From NCBI RefSeq assembly GCF_035989305.1, contig NZ_CP108514.1:6490501-6554500 (forward strand): 64,000 nucleotides of DNA, in the 5' to 3' direction. The position numbers and the translations under genes are program-made. Positions 24,238 through 32,756 of the stretch are shown here, one piece after another. The first letter of the stretch is position 1, and each line of letters begins with the position of its first letter. The notes beneath the pieces are model-generated. The model had not been told where the DNA came from and ran no database searches. It saw only the letters and a list, made by a program, of their open reading frames with translations. Origin of the DNA: Streptomyces sp. NBC_01233 (GTDB lineage Bacteria; Actinomycetota; Actinomycetes; Streptomycetales; Streptomycetaceae).

Positions 24238-25749
24238 GTGACCTTCACCGAACTGCTGTCGTACGAGGACGCTCTCGCCTCGTTCGACCCCGTCATGGGC
24301 CTCGAGGTCCATGTCGAGCTCGGCACCAAGACGAAGATGTTCTGCGGCTGCTCCACGGAGCTGGGCGCCGAGCCCAACTCGCAGACGTGCCCGACCTGCC
24401 TCGGCCTGCCCGGCTCGCTGCCGGTCGTCAACGCGATCGGCATCGAGTCCGCCATCAAGATCGGCCTCGCGCTGAACTGCGAGATCGCCGAGTGGTGCCG
24501 CTTCGCCCGGAAGAACTACTTCTATCCGGACATGCCGAAGAACTTCCAGACCTCCCAGTACGACGAGCCCATCGCCTTCAACGGCTACCTGGACGTCCAG
24601 CTGGAGGACGGCGAGATCTTCCGCGTGGAGATCGAGCGCGCCCACATGGAGGAGGACACCGGCAAGTCGCTGCACGTCGGCGGCGCCACCGGCCGTATCC
24701 ACGGCGCGTCCCACTCCCTGCTGGACTACAACCGCGCCGGCATCCCGCTCATCGAGATCGTCACCAAGCCCATCGAGGGCGCGGGCGAGCGGGCTCCCGA
24801 GGTCGCCAAGGCGTACGTCGCCGAGCTGCGCGAGGTCATCAAGGCGCTCGGCGTCTCCGAGGCCCGCATGGACAAGGGCCAGATGCGCTGTGACGTGAAC
24901 CTGTCGCTGCGCCCGACGCCCGAGTCCGAGTTCGGCACCCGCAGCGAGACCAAGAACGTCAACTCGCTGCGCTCCGTCGAGCGCGCCGCGCGCTTCGAGA
25001 TCCAGCGCCACGCGGCGGTGCTGACGTCCGGCGGTTCGATCGTGCAGGAGACCCGGCACTTCCACGAGGAGGACGGCTCCACCACGGCCGGCCGCATCAA
25101 GGACAACGCCGAGGACTACCGGTACTTCCCGGAGCCCGACCTGGTCCCCGTGGCCCCGGCCCGCGCGTGGGTCGAGGAGCTGCGCGGCGGTCTGCCCGAG
25201 ATGCCGCGCGTGCGCCGCAACCGGCTCCGCGAGGAGTGGGGCGTCACCGAGCACGACATGCAGTCGATCCTCAACGCCGGCGCGGTGGACTCCATCGTCG
25301 CCACGATCGAGGCGGGTGCCGACTCGGCCGCCGCGCGGAAGTGGTGGATGGGCGAGCTGGCCCGCAACGCCAACGAGCAGGGCGTGGTGGTCGACGAGCT
25401 GCCGATCACCCCGGTCCAGGTGGCGCGGGTCGCGGCCCTGGTCGCCGACGGTTCGCTCAACGACAAGCTGGCCCGCAAGGTCCTCGAAGGCGTCCTCGCC
25501 GGCGAGGGCACCCCGGACGAGGTCGTCGAGAAGCGCGGCCTGAAGGTCGTCTCGGACGAGGGCGCGCTCGGCGCGGCCGTGGACGAGGCCATCGCCGGCA
25601 ACGCGGCCATCGCGGACAAGATCCGCGGCGGCAAGATCGCCGCCGTCGGCGCCCTGGTCGGCGCGGTCATGAAGACCACGCGCGGCCAGGCCGACGCGGC
25701 GCGCGTCAAGGAGCTCATCCTGGAGCGCCTGGGCGTCTTCGAGGGCTGA
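24238..25749 (+). CDS. gatB: Asp-tRNA(Asn)/Glu-tRNA(Gln) amidotransferase subunit B
   Basis: GatB binds the mischarged tRNA and performs the phosphorylation/amidation. The 503 residues carry the cradle domain with zinc-type cysteines ([28 protein letters not shown]). GatB signatures [20 protein letters not shown] and [11 protein letters not shown] follow, and the C-terminal YqeY-like helical tail ends VKELILERL. The GTG start follows AGGGAAAG 16 bp after the small gene. A strong terminator lies 18 bp after the stop. Confidence 0.98.
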   Translation: MTFTELLSYEDALASFDPVMGLEVHVELGTKTKMFCGCSTELGAEPNSQTCPTCLGLPGSLPVVNAIGIESAIKIGLALNCEIAEWCRFARKNYFYPDMPKNFQTSQYDEPIAFNGYLDVQLEDGEIFRVEIERAHMEEDTGKSLHVGGATGRIHGASHSLLDYNRAGIPLIEIVTKPIEGAGERAPEVAKAYVAELREVIKALGVSEARMDKGQMRCDVNLSLRPTPESEFGTRSETKNVNSLRSVERAARFEIQRHAAVLTSGGSIVQETRHFHEEDGSTTAGRIKDNAEDYRYFPEPDLVPVAPARAWVEELRGGLPEMPRVRRNRLREEWGVTEHDMQSILNAGAVDSIVATIEAGADSAAARKWWMGELARNANEQGVVVDELPITPVQVARVAALVADGSLNDKLARKVLEGVLAGEGTPDEVVEKRGLKVVSDEGALGAAVDEAIAGNAAIADKIRGGKIAAVGALVGAVMKTTRGQADAARVKELILERLGVFEG

Positions 25750-25767
25750 GCCCTCCCGCCGAACGCC

Positions 25768-25801
25768 CGGAGGCCCCGCACCCGTTGGTGCGGGGCCTCC
25801 G
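25768..25801 (+). terminator. terminator of the gat operon
   Basis: A perfect 15-bp stem (CGGAGGCCCCGCACC / GGTGCGGGGCCTCCG) with a CGTT loop begins 18 bp after gatB. There is no T run, as is common for Streptomyces terminators. Confidence 0.88.
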
Positions 25802-25875
25802 CCGTCTCCCGCACACTGGACGGCCGGGGCCGGGCGCGGAGGGTGCACGGCCGGGAGCGGTCATGGAGGCAGTCG

Positions 25876-26409
25876 GTGGAACTCGGTGCGATGGTCATCG
25901 CGGTGACGGGCGTCCTTGGGACCCTGGGCGGCGCGTTGCTCACCCAGCGCGGCGCCGCGCGGGCGAAGCGCCGGGAGATAGAACTGCTCCGCCGCCACGA
26001 CGCGGTCCGCGAGAGCCAGGCGCTGCGGCGCAGCTGCTACGTGGAACTCAACCGGGATTCCCGGCAGTTCACCACCGCCCTCAACCGCCACCTGCACGTC
26101 ATGAGCGAGCGTGGGGTCGAGGACGCCGACCGCGAAGCCCTCGACGCGGCGAAGAACACCCACCGAGACCGGTACTCGGAGGCGCAGATGATCGCTCCCG
26201 ACGAGGTGCTGGAGTGGGCGAAGGCCGTCAACCGGGCCCTCAACGAGGTCTACGGCCAGGTCAAGCGGCTTGAACGCGGTGCCCCGGCACCGGGGGAGAC
26301 GGCCGAGACCGCCGCCCGGGCCCAGTACGCGGTCTGGGAGCGCATCGCCGCCATGCGGGCGGCGATGCGCCAAGACCTCGGGGTGTCGGACGGATCCCTC
26401 AGCGCTTGA
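25876..26409 (+). CDS. hypothetical protein with N-terminal membrane anchor
   Basis: The GTG at 25876 is favoured because GGAGG lies 9 bases upstream; the frame is open from 25843. The 177-residue product starts with a hydrophobic segment (VELGAMVIAVTGVLGTLGGALL), then a basic stop-transfer region (RAKRREIELLRRHD). A long helical, charged cytoplasmic part with no recognised domain follows. Similar small proteins with one anchor and a helical tail are common in Streptomyces. Its 3' end overlaps the kinase gene on the other strand by 11 bp. Confidence 0.75.
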   Translation: MELGAMVIAVTGVLGTLGGALLTQRGAARAKRREIELLRRHDAVRESQALRRSCYVELNRDSRQFTTALNRHLHVMSERGVEDADREALDAAKNTHRDRYSEAQMIAPDEVLEWAKAVNRALNEVYGQVKRLERGAPAPGETAETAARAQYAVWERIAAMRAAMRQDLGVSDGSLSA

Positions 26410-28276
26410 GGACGGGCGCCGCGAGGACGGCGTTCCCGCGGCCCTTGCAGCCCTCCTCCACCTTGATCCGCAGTCGCAGGGCCCCCTCGATGTTCAGGGA
26501 CTTGGTGACCGGCTTGCCCAGGTGGACGAGCTCGGAGAAGAGCGCCGGCTTGTCGTCCACGGAGATGGTCAGCCGGGCCTGTTCCACGGTCGAGCCGTCG
26601 TCGATGCCCGCCGTGAACTCCAGGGTCTTCCAGGCACGGTTCACGTCGTACTCGACGGCCGCGCCGTAGTAGCAGCTGCCGAGCAGGGTCGCCCCGTACT
26701 CCTTCGTGTTCAGCTTGGCGGAGCCGACCTCGAAGTTGTCGGCCGAGCCCACCGAGGACAGTACGGTCAGGTCGGCGACGTTGCTGTCCTTGACCGAGCC
26801 CGGAGCAGCCGGGCCGGTGGAGGCGTCCGCGCTCGTGGAGGCCTCGGGGGTGGCCGCGTCCGGTGTGGCCCCGTCGGGCGTGGCCTCCGCGGACGGGGTG
26901 GACGACGGGGTCCCCGACGCCGCAGGTGTGCTCGTCGCGCCGGGCTTGCCGTCCCCCGCGTTGTCGTCCTTGTCCTTGTCGCCGAGGAGCTGGACGCCGG
27001 CCACCGCGAGCGCCGCGATGACCACGACGGCGGCCACCGAGCCGAGGATCAGGCCGGTGCGCCGCTTCTTCGGGCGGGGCGGCTCGGGGGCGGGCGCCGG
27101 GCTCATGCTGTACGCGGGCCCGTACCCGGCGGGCACCGCCGCTTCCGCAGCCGTGGCGGGAGCCGTCGCCGGAGCCGTCGCCGGAGGTGTGGCAGGGGCC
27201 GTGGCGGGATGCGGCCCGGGCGCCGCCACCGGCTCCGTCGGCACGTACACCGCGGGGGCGGCCGCGGGCTGCGGCGGGACCACGGGCGGCGGCGGGGCGG
27301 CCGGACGCGGCGGCCGGGTGTCCTGGACGGCCCGCTGCGAGGTGGAAGTGGTCGTGGACACCACCGCGTGGCGGACGTCCTTCATCCAGCCGGCCAGGTT
27401 CACCGGCCGCTTCCCCGGGTCGGCCGCGTAGATCGAGGCGATCCGCGCCCGCTGCTCGGCGTCCAGCACGGCGATCTGCGGCAGTGCCGTCAGCGCGTGC
27501 GCCAGCTGCTCCGGGGTGGCGGGCGGCGACTGCCCGCTCAGCAGGAAGTAGGCGATCGCCCCGAAGGCGTACCGGTCCGTGCCCGGCGTCCGCTTGCCGT
27601 CGAAGACCTCGGGCGCCGCGTAGCCCGGGGTGAACCAGACCTCCGCCGTCTGGTGGTCGGCGGTCAGCTTGCTCAGGCCGAAGTCCACGAGCGTGGCCTG
27701 CCCGTGGGCGTCGACCATCACGTTGCCGGGGGAGAGGTCGCCGTGGATGACCTGGCGCCCGGACGGGGTGGCCTTCCCCGAGTGCAGCCAGTCCAGTACG
27801 TCGGCCAGCTGCTCCAGGGTGCGCATCACCTCGCGCCGCTCGGCGGCGGTCGCGAGCGTCCGCTCGGCCCGCCAGTCCCGCAGGTCCAGGCCGTCGACGT
27901 GGTTCATCACCAGGACGAGTGCCCGCCCGGTCAGGGTCGAGGACTCCCCGGGCCGGTGGATCGGCGGCCCTTCGAAGTGCTCACGTACGCCCACGACGCC
28001 GGGCCGGTGGACGAAGCGCAGCAGTTCGGCCTGCTCGTTCCACTTCTGGCTGATGCGGTCGAAGACGTCGGGCGTGATGGTCGTCTTGGAGTCGAGCACC
28101 TTGACGACCACGGGCTCGGATCCGCCCGCGAGCTCGATCTCCGCGAGATAGAGCACGGCCTCCCCGCCGCGCCCGATGGACCGGAGAAGGCGGTACCGGT
28201 CGGCCGCCGAATCCGGTCCGATGTGCAGGTTCTGACTGGTCAATGTCCCCCACCTCAACCCACTTTGAGAGGGCAT
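26399..28276 (-). CDS. serine/threonine protein kinase with transmembrane segment and C-terminal NPCBM-like domain
   Basis: The kinase domain covers about residues 25-290. It has glycine loop LRSIGRGGEAVLYLAEI, lysine VVVKVLDSK, catalytic loop VIHGDLSPGNVMVD, DFGLSKL and GYAAPEVFDG. A Pro/Ala-rich region follows with a repeated PATxPAT pattern, then one membrane helix (LILGSVAAVVVIAALAVAGVQLL, near 410-430). Next is an extracellular Thr/Ser/Ala-Pro linker and a C-terminal beta domain (about 500-625: VLSSVGSADNFEVGSAKLNTKEYG) resembling the NPCBM/NEW2 sugar-binding fold. This is a receptor-like layout. The start is ATG 28276 or possibly TTG 28243, which has GAGGTGGGGG before it. It is divergent from the alpha/beta hydrolase gene. 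Confidence 0.9.
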   Translation of the reverse strand: MPSQSGLRWGTLTSQNLHIGPDSAADRYRLLRSIGRGGEAVLYLAEIELAGGSEPVVVKVLDSKTTITPDVFDRISQKWNEQAELLRFVHRPGVVGVREHFEGPPIHRPGESSTLTGRALVLVMNHVDGLDLRDWRAERTLATAAERREVMRTLEQLADVLDWLHSGKATPSGRQVIHGDLSPGNVMVDAHGQATLVDFGLSKLTADHQTAEVWFTPGYAAPEVFDGKRTPGTDRYAFGAIAYFLLSGQSPPATPEQLAHALTALPQIAVLDAEQRARIASIYAADPGKRPVNLAGWMKDVRHAVVSTTTSTSQRAVQDTRPPRPAAPPPPVVPPQPAAAPAVYVPTEPVAAPGPHPATAPATPPATAPATAPATAAEAAVPAGYGPAYSMSPAPAPEPPRPKKRRTGLILGSVAAVVVIAALAVAGVQLLGDKDKDDNAGDGKPGATSTPAASGTPSSTPSAEATPDGATPDAATPEASTSADASTGPAAPGSVKDSNVADLTVLSSVGSADNFEVGSAKLNTKEYGATLLGSCYYGAAVEYDVNRAWKTLEFTAGIDDGSTVEQARLTISVDDKPALFSELVHLGKPVTKSLNIEGALRLRIKVEEGCKGRGNAVLAAPVLKR

Positions 28277-28335
28277 CAGCTTCCCGGGGCGAGGCGTGCG
28301 GGGTCAATGGGAATCGGGATCCCCGTTGGGGTCCC

Positions 28336-28392
28336 TCTTTCTGTAGCGATCGTTAAGACGTTCGGGTAACGTTCTTTCTGTAGTGATCGTTA
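28336..28392. promoter_or_regulatory. two 20-bp direct repeats upstream of the hydrolase gene
   Basis: TCTTTCTGTAGCGATCGTTA (28336-28355) and TCTTTCTGTAGTGATCGTTA (28373-28392) differ at one base and start 37 bp apart. The core TAGCGATCGTTA is nearly palindromic, as in TetR-type operators. They lie 21 bp or more upstream of the hydrolase start. No TetR gene is adjacent, so the regulator would act in trans; this is inference. Confidence 0.55.
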
Positions 28393-28412
28393 CGGAAATC
28401 AGGGGTACCGTC

Positions 28413-29222
28413 ATGTCCAGCACCAGCACCAGCACCGGCAGCACCGAATACGCCCGCACGGTCCGCAAGGAGAGCGGCGGGCCGGGACTCCTGCTCGCCC
28501 ACGGTGCCGGAGGTTCGGTGGAGTCCAACTTCGGGCCGGTCCTGGACGCCCTCGCCGCCATGCACAGCGTCGTCGCCGTCGACTACCCCGGCGCCGGCGC
28601 CACCCCGCGGGCCACCGGGCGGCTCGAACTCGACGAGTTGGCCGACCGGTTGGTCGCAGCCGCCGACGCCGAGGGCCTGGAGCGCTTCGCCGTCCTCGGC
28701 TACTCGCTCGGCGGGAACGTCGCCGTACGGGTCGCCGCGCGCCACCCCGGGCGGGTCACGGCACTCGTGCTCACCGCGAGCTTCGCGCGGGCCGACCACG
28801 CTTTCGGCCTCGTCGGCGAGCTGTGGTCCGAGCTGGCACGGCTCGGGGAGGACGAGCTGCTCGCGCGGCTCCTCGTGCCGCTCCTGCTCAGCGCGGAGCA
28901 GCTGGAGGTGCTGAGCCCCGAGCAGCTGGAGGCCGTCGTGCGGGGGACCGCGGCGACCCTGCAGCCCGGGGGCGGGGACCACGCCGCGCTGATCAAGGGG
29001 GCCGACCTGAGGGCCGAGCTGGCCCGGATCGACGTACCGGCCCTCGTCATCGCGACGACCGGGGACCGGCTCGTACCCCTCGCGTCCCAGCGGGAACTGG
29101 CCGACGCGCTGCCGGGCGCAGAGCTCGCGGAACTGCCCACGGGGCACCTTCCGTTCGCCGAGCGCCCGGCCGAATGGGCGGCTCTGGTCAGTGAGTTCCT
29201 GACGCGGCACCCGGCGCGGTGA
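28413..29222 (+). CDS. alpha/beta hydrolase
   Basis: This alpha/beta-hydrolase-fold protein of 269 residues has oxyanion motif LLLAHGAGGSVESNFGP, nucleophile elbow VLGYSLGGNVAV (Ser near 97), acid residue region VIATTGDRLVP and catalytic His in LPTGHLPFAERP. The ATG at 28413 is preferred, preceded by AGGGG; the frame is open from a GTG at 28383. Two direct repeats upstream suggest repression. The substrate is unknown. Its end overlaps the convergent acetyltransferase gene by 35 bp. Confidence 0.9.
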   Translation: MSSTSTSTGSTEYARTVRKESGGPGLLLAHGAGGSVESNFGPVLDALAAMHSVVAVDYPGAGATPRATGRLELDELADRLVAAADAEGLERFAVLGYSLGGNVAVRVAARHPGRVTALVLTASFARADHAFGLVGELWSELARLGEDELLARLLVPLLLSAEQLEVLSPEQLEAVVRGTAATLQPGGGDHAALIKGADLRAELARIDVPALVIATTGDRLVPLASQRELADALPGAELAELPTGHLPFAERPAEWAALVSEFLTRHPAR

Positions 29223-29799
29223 AGAACGCCAGGCGGGCCTGCTTGGCGGGGAGGTAGACCTCGGGCAGGTCGATCTCCGGGAGTTCGACCTCGGGTCCGA
29301 GCGTGAAGCCGGTGCGTTCCATGAGGGCGATGGCCTTGACGTTGCGGGCGTCCGGTTCGACGACCACACGGCGGGTGGAGCCGTCGGAGAACACGAACGA
29401 GATGAACGCGGTCATCAGGGCCGCCGTGTAGCCGTGCTGGACCCCGCCGTCGGCCGGGCCGACCAGCAGGTGCGCGCCGACGTCCCCGGGCTGGACCTCG
29501 TAGCACTCGCTGACCCGGTCCTCCGCGCAGTCGTACGTCTGGAAGAGCGCGACCCGCTCGCCGTCGAGGCCGACCATGAAGGCGTGGTGGGTGGTGCGCC
29601 GGTCGACGTCCTCGTAGATCTCCTGGACCAGCTCGCGGCTGGCCTCGCCCATGCCCCAGAAGCGGGCCCGCTCCTGCGTGACCCAGCTGTGGATCAGGGC
29701 GGAGTCGGCGGCCGGGTCGACGGGGGTGAAGACGACGGTGCCGAAGCCCTCGACGTGCTCGGTGTGAACGGGCTGTCTGACGGAGACGGTGGAGGTCAT
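29188..29799 (-). CDS. GNAT acyltransferase of the siderophore (IucB/DesC) type, DesH-like
   Basis: The 203 residues match the siderophore-associated N-acyltransferase family (IucB, AlcB, DesC), with WVTQERARFWGMGE, HHAFMVGLDGERVALFQTYD, VGPADGGVQHGYTAALM and VVVEPDARNVKAIALMERTGF. Such enzymes acylate N-hydroxydiamines in hydroxamate siderophores. The ATG overlaps the stop of the upstream acylase gene (ATGA), so the two proteins are made together. A penicillin-amidase/GNAT pair named desG/desH has been linked to aryl-desferrioxamine formation in Streptomyces; this pair fits that description, which is an inference. Control by the iron box upstream of the operon is expected. Confidence 0.88.
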   Translation of the reverse strand: MTSTVSVRQPVHTEHVEGFGTVVFTPVDPAADSALIHSWVTQERARFWGMGEASRELVQEIYEDVDRRTTHHAFMVGLDGERVALFQTYDCAEDRVSECYEVQPGDVGAHLLVGPADGGVQHGYTAALMTAFISFVFSDGSTRRVVVEPDARNVKAIALMERTGFTLGPEVELPEIDLPEVYLPAKQARLAFFTAPGAASGTH

Positions 29800-31948
29800 A
29801 TCGATTCCTTGGTGAGCCGGGTCCAGTCGGTGACGACGGGGACGAGTTCGCAGTCAGCCCACAGCGGGAGCTGATCGCGGTGGTGGGGTGAGCCGGTGAC
29901 GCCGTCCGCACCGAGCGGGACGGCCCAGAGGCTGTCCTCGCGGCGGGCGAGGTCCCAGACGTAACGGGCCGCCGATGCGCGGGCGGTGCGGTCGGTGAAG
30001 CCCGGGACGGAGGAGGTGGCGTTCACGCAGTCGTGGTCGCCGCCGAGGCCGGGCCAGTCCGCGGCCTCCTGGTCGGGCAGCGCCTGCCAGGGGGTGAGGC
30101 GGTGCACCTCCGACCAGGGGGCGTCGGGGGCGCCGGCGGCGGCCGTCTCCTCCAGGGCGGCGCGGACGTGCGCCGCCCGGTCGAGGCCGGGGACGAGGGA
30201 CGTGGTGAGCAGGCCTTCGAGGGCGTAGCCGATGCGGGGGACCAGGTACAGCCAGGGGTGGAACACGTCCGGGCCGGTCGGCGCCCCCCACAGCTGCGCG
30301 AAGACGGGGTCGGCGGCGAAGCGGCGTACGGTCGCGGTCCGGAAGGCCGAGAAGACGGTGGCGTCGGTGCTGTCGGACGCCATGTGCCGGTCCCAGGCCA
30401 GCAGCCGCTCGCGCAGGCCCTGTGCGCCGCAGGGGTCAGGTCCTCGAAGCCGGGCAGCAGGGCGAGCAGGGGCGCGGCCGAGGCCAGGTGCGTGTCCCGG
30501 TGTACGCCGGCCATCGCCTTCGGGGACCAGTCCGCGGAGCCGCTGAGCAGCTCGCGGATGCGGTTGGCGCGGTGCGGGGGCGCGAACTCCACGCCGAGCG
30601 GGGAGGCGATCCCGCGCGCGTTGGCCATCACGGCGAAGCCCTGCACGGGCTCGGCGGGGGCCGGGGCCCAGCCCTGCCAGGTGTGCCCGGGCTCCCAGGC
30701 GGGCACGGGGCGCAGCCGGTTGGTGCGGTGGCGCAGCGGCACGGCGCCCGCGACGCGGTGCAGGAGCCCGCCCGAGGTGTCGGCGGCGTGCACGACGTTG
30801 ACCGGCTCGGCCCAGCCGTCGAGGGCGCGGTCGATGTCGGCGACCGTGCGGGCGCGCAGGAGGGCGGGGAGGGCGGCGAAGCCGAGGTCCCGGCGGACCC
30901 GGGGCGGGTAGCGGAGGGAGAGGGTCTGCGCGCTGCCGTCGGCGTGGGCCTCGGCGTGCGCGTCGGCCCCGGTGTCCCCGTCCGCGTGGATGATCACGGG
31001 GCCGCGGGCGGTCTCCAGGATCTCCACCTCGACGTCGTCGCCGCCGGCCACGGTGATGGTCTCGGTGTGGCGGGCGACGGGCTCCCAGGTGCCGTCCGGG
31101 CCGAGCGCCTCGACGGCGGAGCCGCCGCCGCGCCGCAACCGCTCGACGTACAGGTCCTGGTAGTCGGCCATCGCGTTGGTGATGGCCCAGGCGGCGGTGC
31201 CGGTGTGCCCGAAGTGGGCGAGGCCGGGGACGCCTGGGACGGCCAGGCCGAGGACGTCGTAGTCCGGGCAGGAGAGGCGTATCTGCTGGTAGACGCCGGG
31301 GTCCTCGATGAACCGGTGCGGGTCGCCCGCGATGATCGCCGAACCGGTGGAGGTGCGGTCGCCCGGCACCAGCCAGCCGTTGCTGCCGGCGGTGCCGGGG
31401 CCGTCGGTGGCGAAGAGGGTGACCGCCTCGTCGCCGAGGGCGCGGGCCACGCGTTCGCGCCACAGCTTGGTGGCGAAGCCGGCGAACAGGATGTGCGTGG
31501 CGATCCAGATGGCGAGCGGCACCCACGGCTCCCAGGGGGCGGGGGCGAGGCCGGTGCGGGCGAAGCGCTCGTCGCGGGCGGCGCCGGCGGCGAGCCCGTC
31601 GTTGACGCCGTCCACGTACGCGCGGACCCAGGCGGCGGTGCCGGGATCATCGGTTTCCAGGGCCTCGTAGCAGAGGCGGGCGGTGTCGGCGAGACGGCAC
31701 TGGCGGGCGAAGCGGTCCCAGCCGACGGAGTCCGCGCCGAGGAAGGAGGCGCTGGAGCCCTGGGCCCGGTGCCGTTCGACCTCCAGCTGCCAGGCGCGGT
31801 CGAAGGCGGTGACGCGGCCCTGGGCGTGGGCGAGCCGGAGTTCGTCGGATGCGCGGAGGTGGGGGATGCCCCAGGGGTCGCGGAAGACCTCGTACGATTC
31901 GGAGGTCTCCGAGTCGTTCTCGCTGCTCACACTGCTCACGTTGCTCAC
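29796..31948 (-). pseudogene. penicillin acylase family protein (DesG-like), frameshifted
   Basis: The N-terminal ~505 residues are in one frame: FRDPWGIPHLRASDELRLAHAQGRVTAFDRAWQLE, then the Ser nucleophile region GSNGWLVPGDRTSTGSAI. The last ~210 residues (AQGLRERLLAWDRHM ... LPLWADCELVPVVTDW) are in another. The shift lies at about 30428-30432, in ACCCCTGCGGCGCACAGG on the coding strand, where one base is missing; with it the text would read LTPAA-AQGLRERLL. The upstream frame otherwise continues into unrelated residues to 30023. Ntn-hydrolases of this family cleave or form amides and are normally about 700-800 residues. Here either the gene is dead or the base call is wrong. It starts beside the iron box and is divergent from the siderophore-interacting protein gene. 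Confidence 0.85.
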
Positions 31949-31966
31949 ACTCTTCCCCAGGGTGTA

Positions 31967-31985
31967 TTAGGTTAGGCTGCCCTAA
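31967..31985. promoter_or_regulatory. iron box (DmdR/IdeR operator)
   Basis: TTAGGTTAGGCTGCCCTAA matches the known Streptomyces/IdeR consensus TTAGGTTAGGCTAACCTAA at 17 of 19 positions. It lies between two divergent iron-related genes, 18 bp from the acylase start and 30 bp from the siderophore-interacting protein start. Iron-loaded DmdR should repress both directions. Confidence 0.88.
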
Positions 31986-32015
31986 CTATAGACGCGTGCA
32001 GGGGAGGGGCTGGAC

Positions 32016-32756
32016 ATGGCTGTCGGCAAGGGCTGGGAGGGCGTGGTCCTGAAGCTCATGCGGGGCAAGGACTTCACGTTCACGGTCACGGGGGCGGAAG
32101 ACGTCACGGAGCACTACCGCCGGGTGTACTTCACCGACGGCGGGCTGCTGGCGGCCGCCGGTGAGTCCCTGCATCCGACGATGTGGGTGCGGGTCTGGTT
32201 CGAGGGCGCGGGCCGTCCGCACCAGCGGGCCTACACGCTGGTCGACCCGGATCCCGAAGCGGGCACGTTCTGCTTCGAGTTCGCCCTGCACGACGGGGTC
32301 GCCAGCGCCTGGGCGCGCGGCGCCGAGCCGGGTGACACGATCGAGGCCACCGTTCAGGGCACCGGATTCACCGGCCCCGTCCCGTCCCCCGAGCGCCTGC
32401 TGGTCATCGGTGACCCGGCCTCCCTCCCCGCGGTCAACTCGCTGCTGGACGCGTACCCGCAGACGCCGGCGACCATCTGGTTCGAGACGCAGCACACCTC
32501 GGACGCGGAACTGCCGGTGCGGGGGAACGCGGGCCTGCGCGACATCCGCCGCGTGCCGCGGGGCGGTACGGCGCTGACCGACCGGGTCCGGGCCGAACTG
32601 CCGGAGCTGCTCGGGGACCCGGAGTCGGCGTACGTCTGGCTGGCCTGCGACACGGCGACGACGCGCGGCCTGACGGCGTACCTGCGCAAGGAACTCGCGC
32701 TGCCGAAGCACCGGGTGAACGGGCTGGGCTACTGGCGGCCGGGCACGGGCGGCTAG
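32016..32756 (+). CDS. siderophore-interacting protein (FAD-containing ferric-siderophore reductase)
   Basis: The 246-residue protein has the SIP-type FAD-binding domain (VYFTDGGLL; MWVRVWFEG..., HQRAYTLVDPDPEAGTF; FALHDGVASAWARGAEPGD) and C-terminal NAD(P)-binding-like part (LLVIGDPASLPAVNSLLDAYP; AYVWLACDTATTRGLTAYLRKEL). It is expected to reduce imported ferric hydroxamates in the cytoplasm. ATG follows GGGGAGGGG. It is divergent from the acylase operon across an iron box. An IS1634-type element is inserted exactly at its TAG stop. The coding sequence is intact, but the native terminator now lies beyond the element. Confidence 0.93.
   Translation: MAVGKGWEGVVLKLMRGKDFTFTVTGAEDVTEHYRRVYFTDGGLLAAAGESLHPTMWVRVWFEGAGRPHQRAYTLVDPDPEAGTFCFEFALHDGVASAWARGAEPGDTIEATVQGTGFTGPVPSPERLLVIGDPASLPAVNSLLDAYPQTPATIWFETQHTSDAELPVRGNAGLRDIRRVPRGGTALTDRVRAELPELLGDPESAYVWLACDTATTRGLTAYLRKELALPKHRVNGLGYWRPGTGG

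Noticed and set aside
26820..27330. Tandem-repeat region in the kinase gene considered as a mobile or regulatory repeat
   Set aside because: The repetition comes from Pro/Ala/Thr-rich linkers of the coded protein (PATxPAT) and stays in frame.
26270..28369. 699-residue plus-strand open frame opposite the kinase gene
   Set aside because: All kinase motifs are on the minus strand; the plus-strand product is Arg/Gly-rich and featureless.
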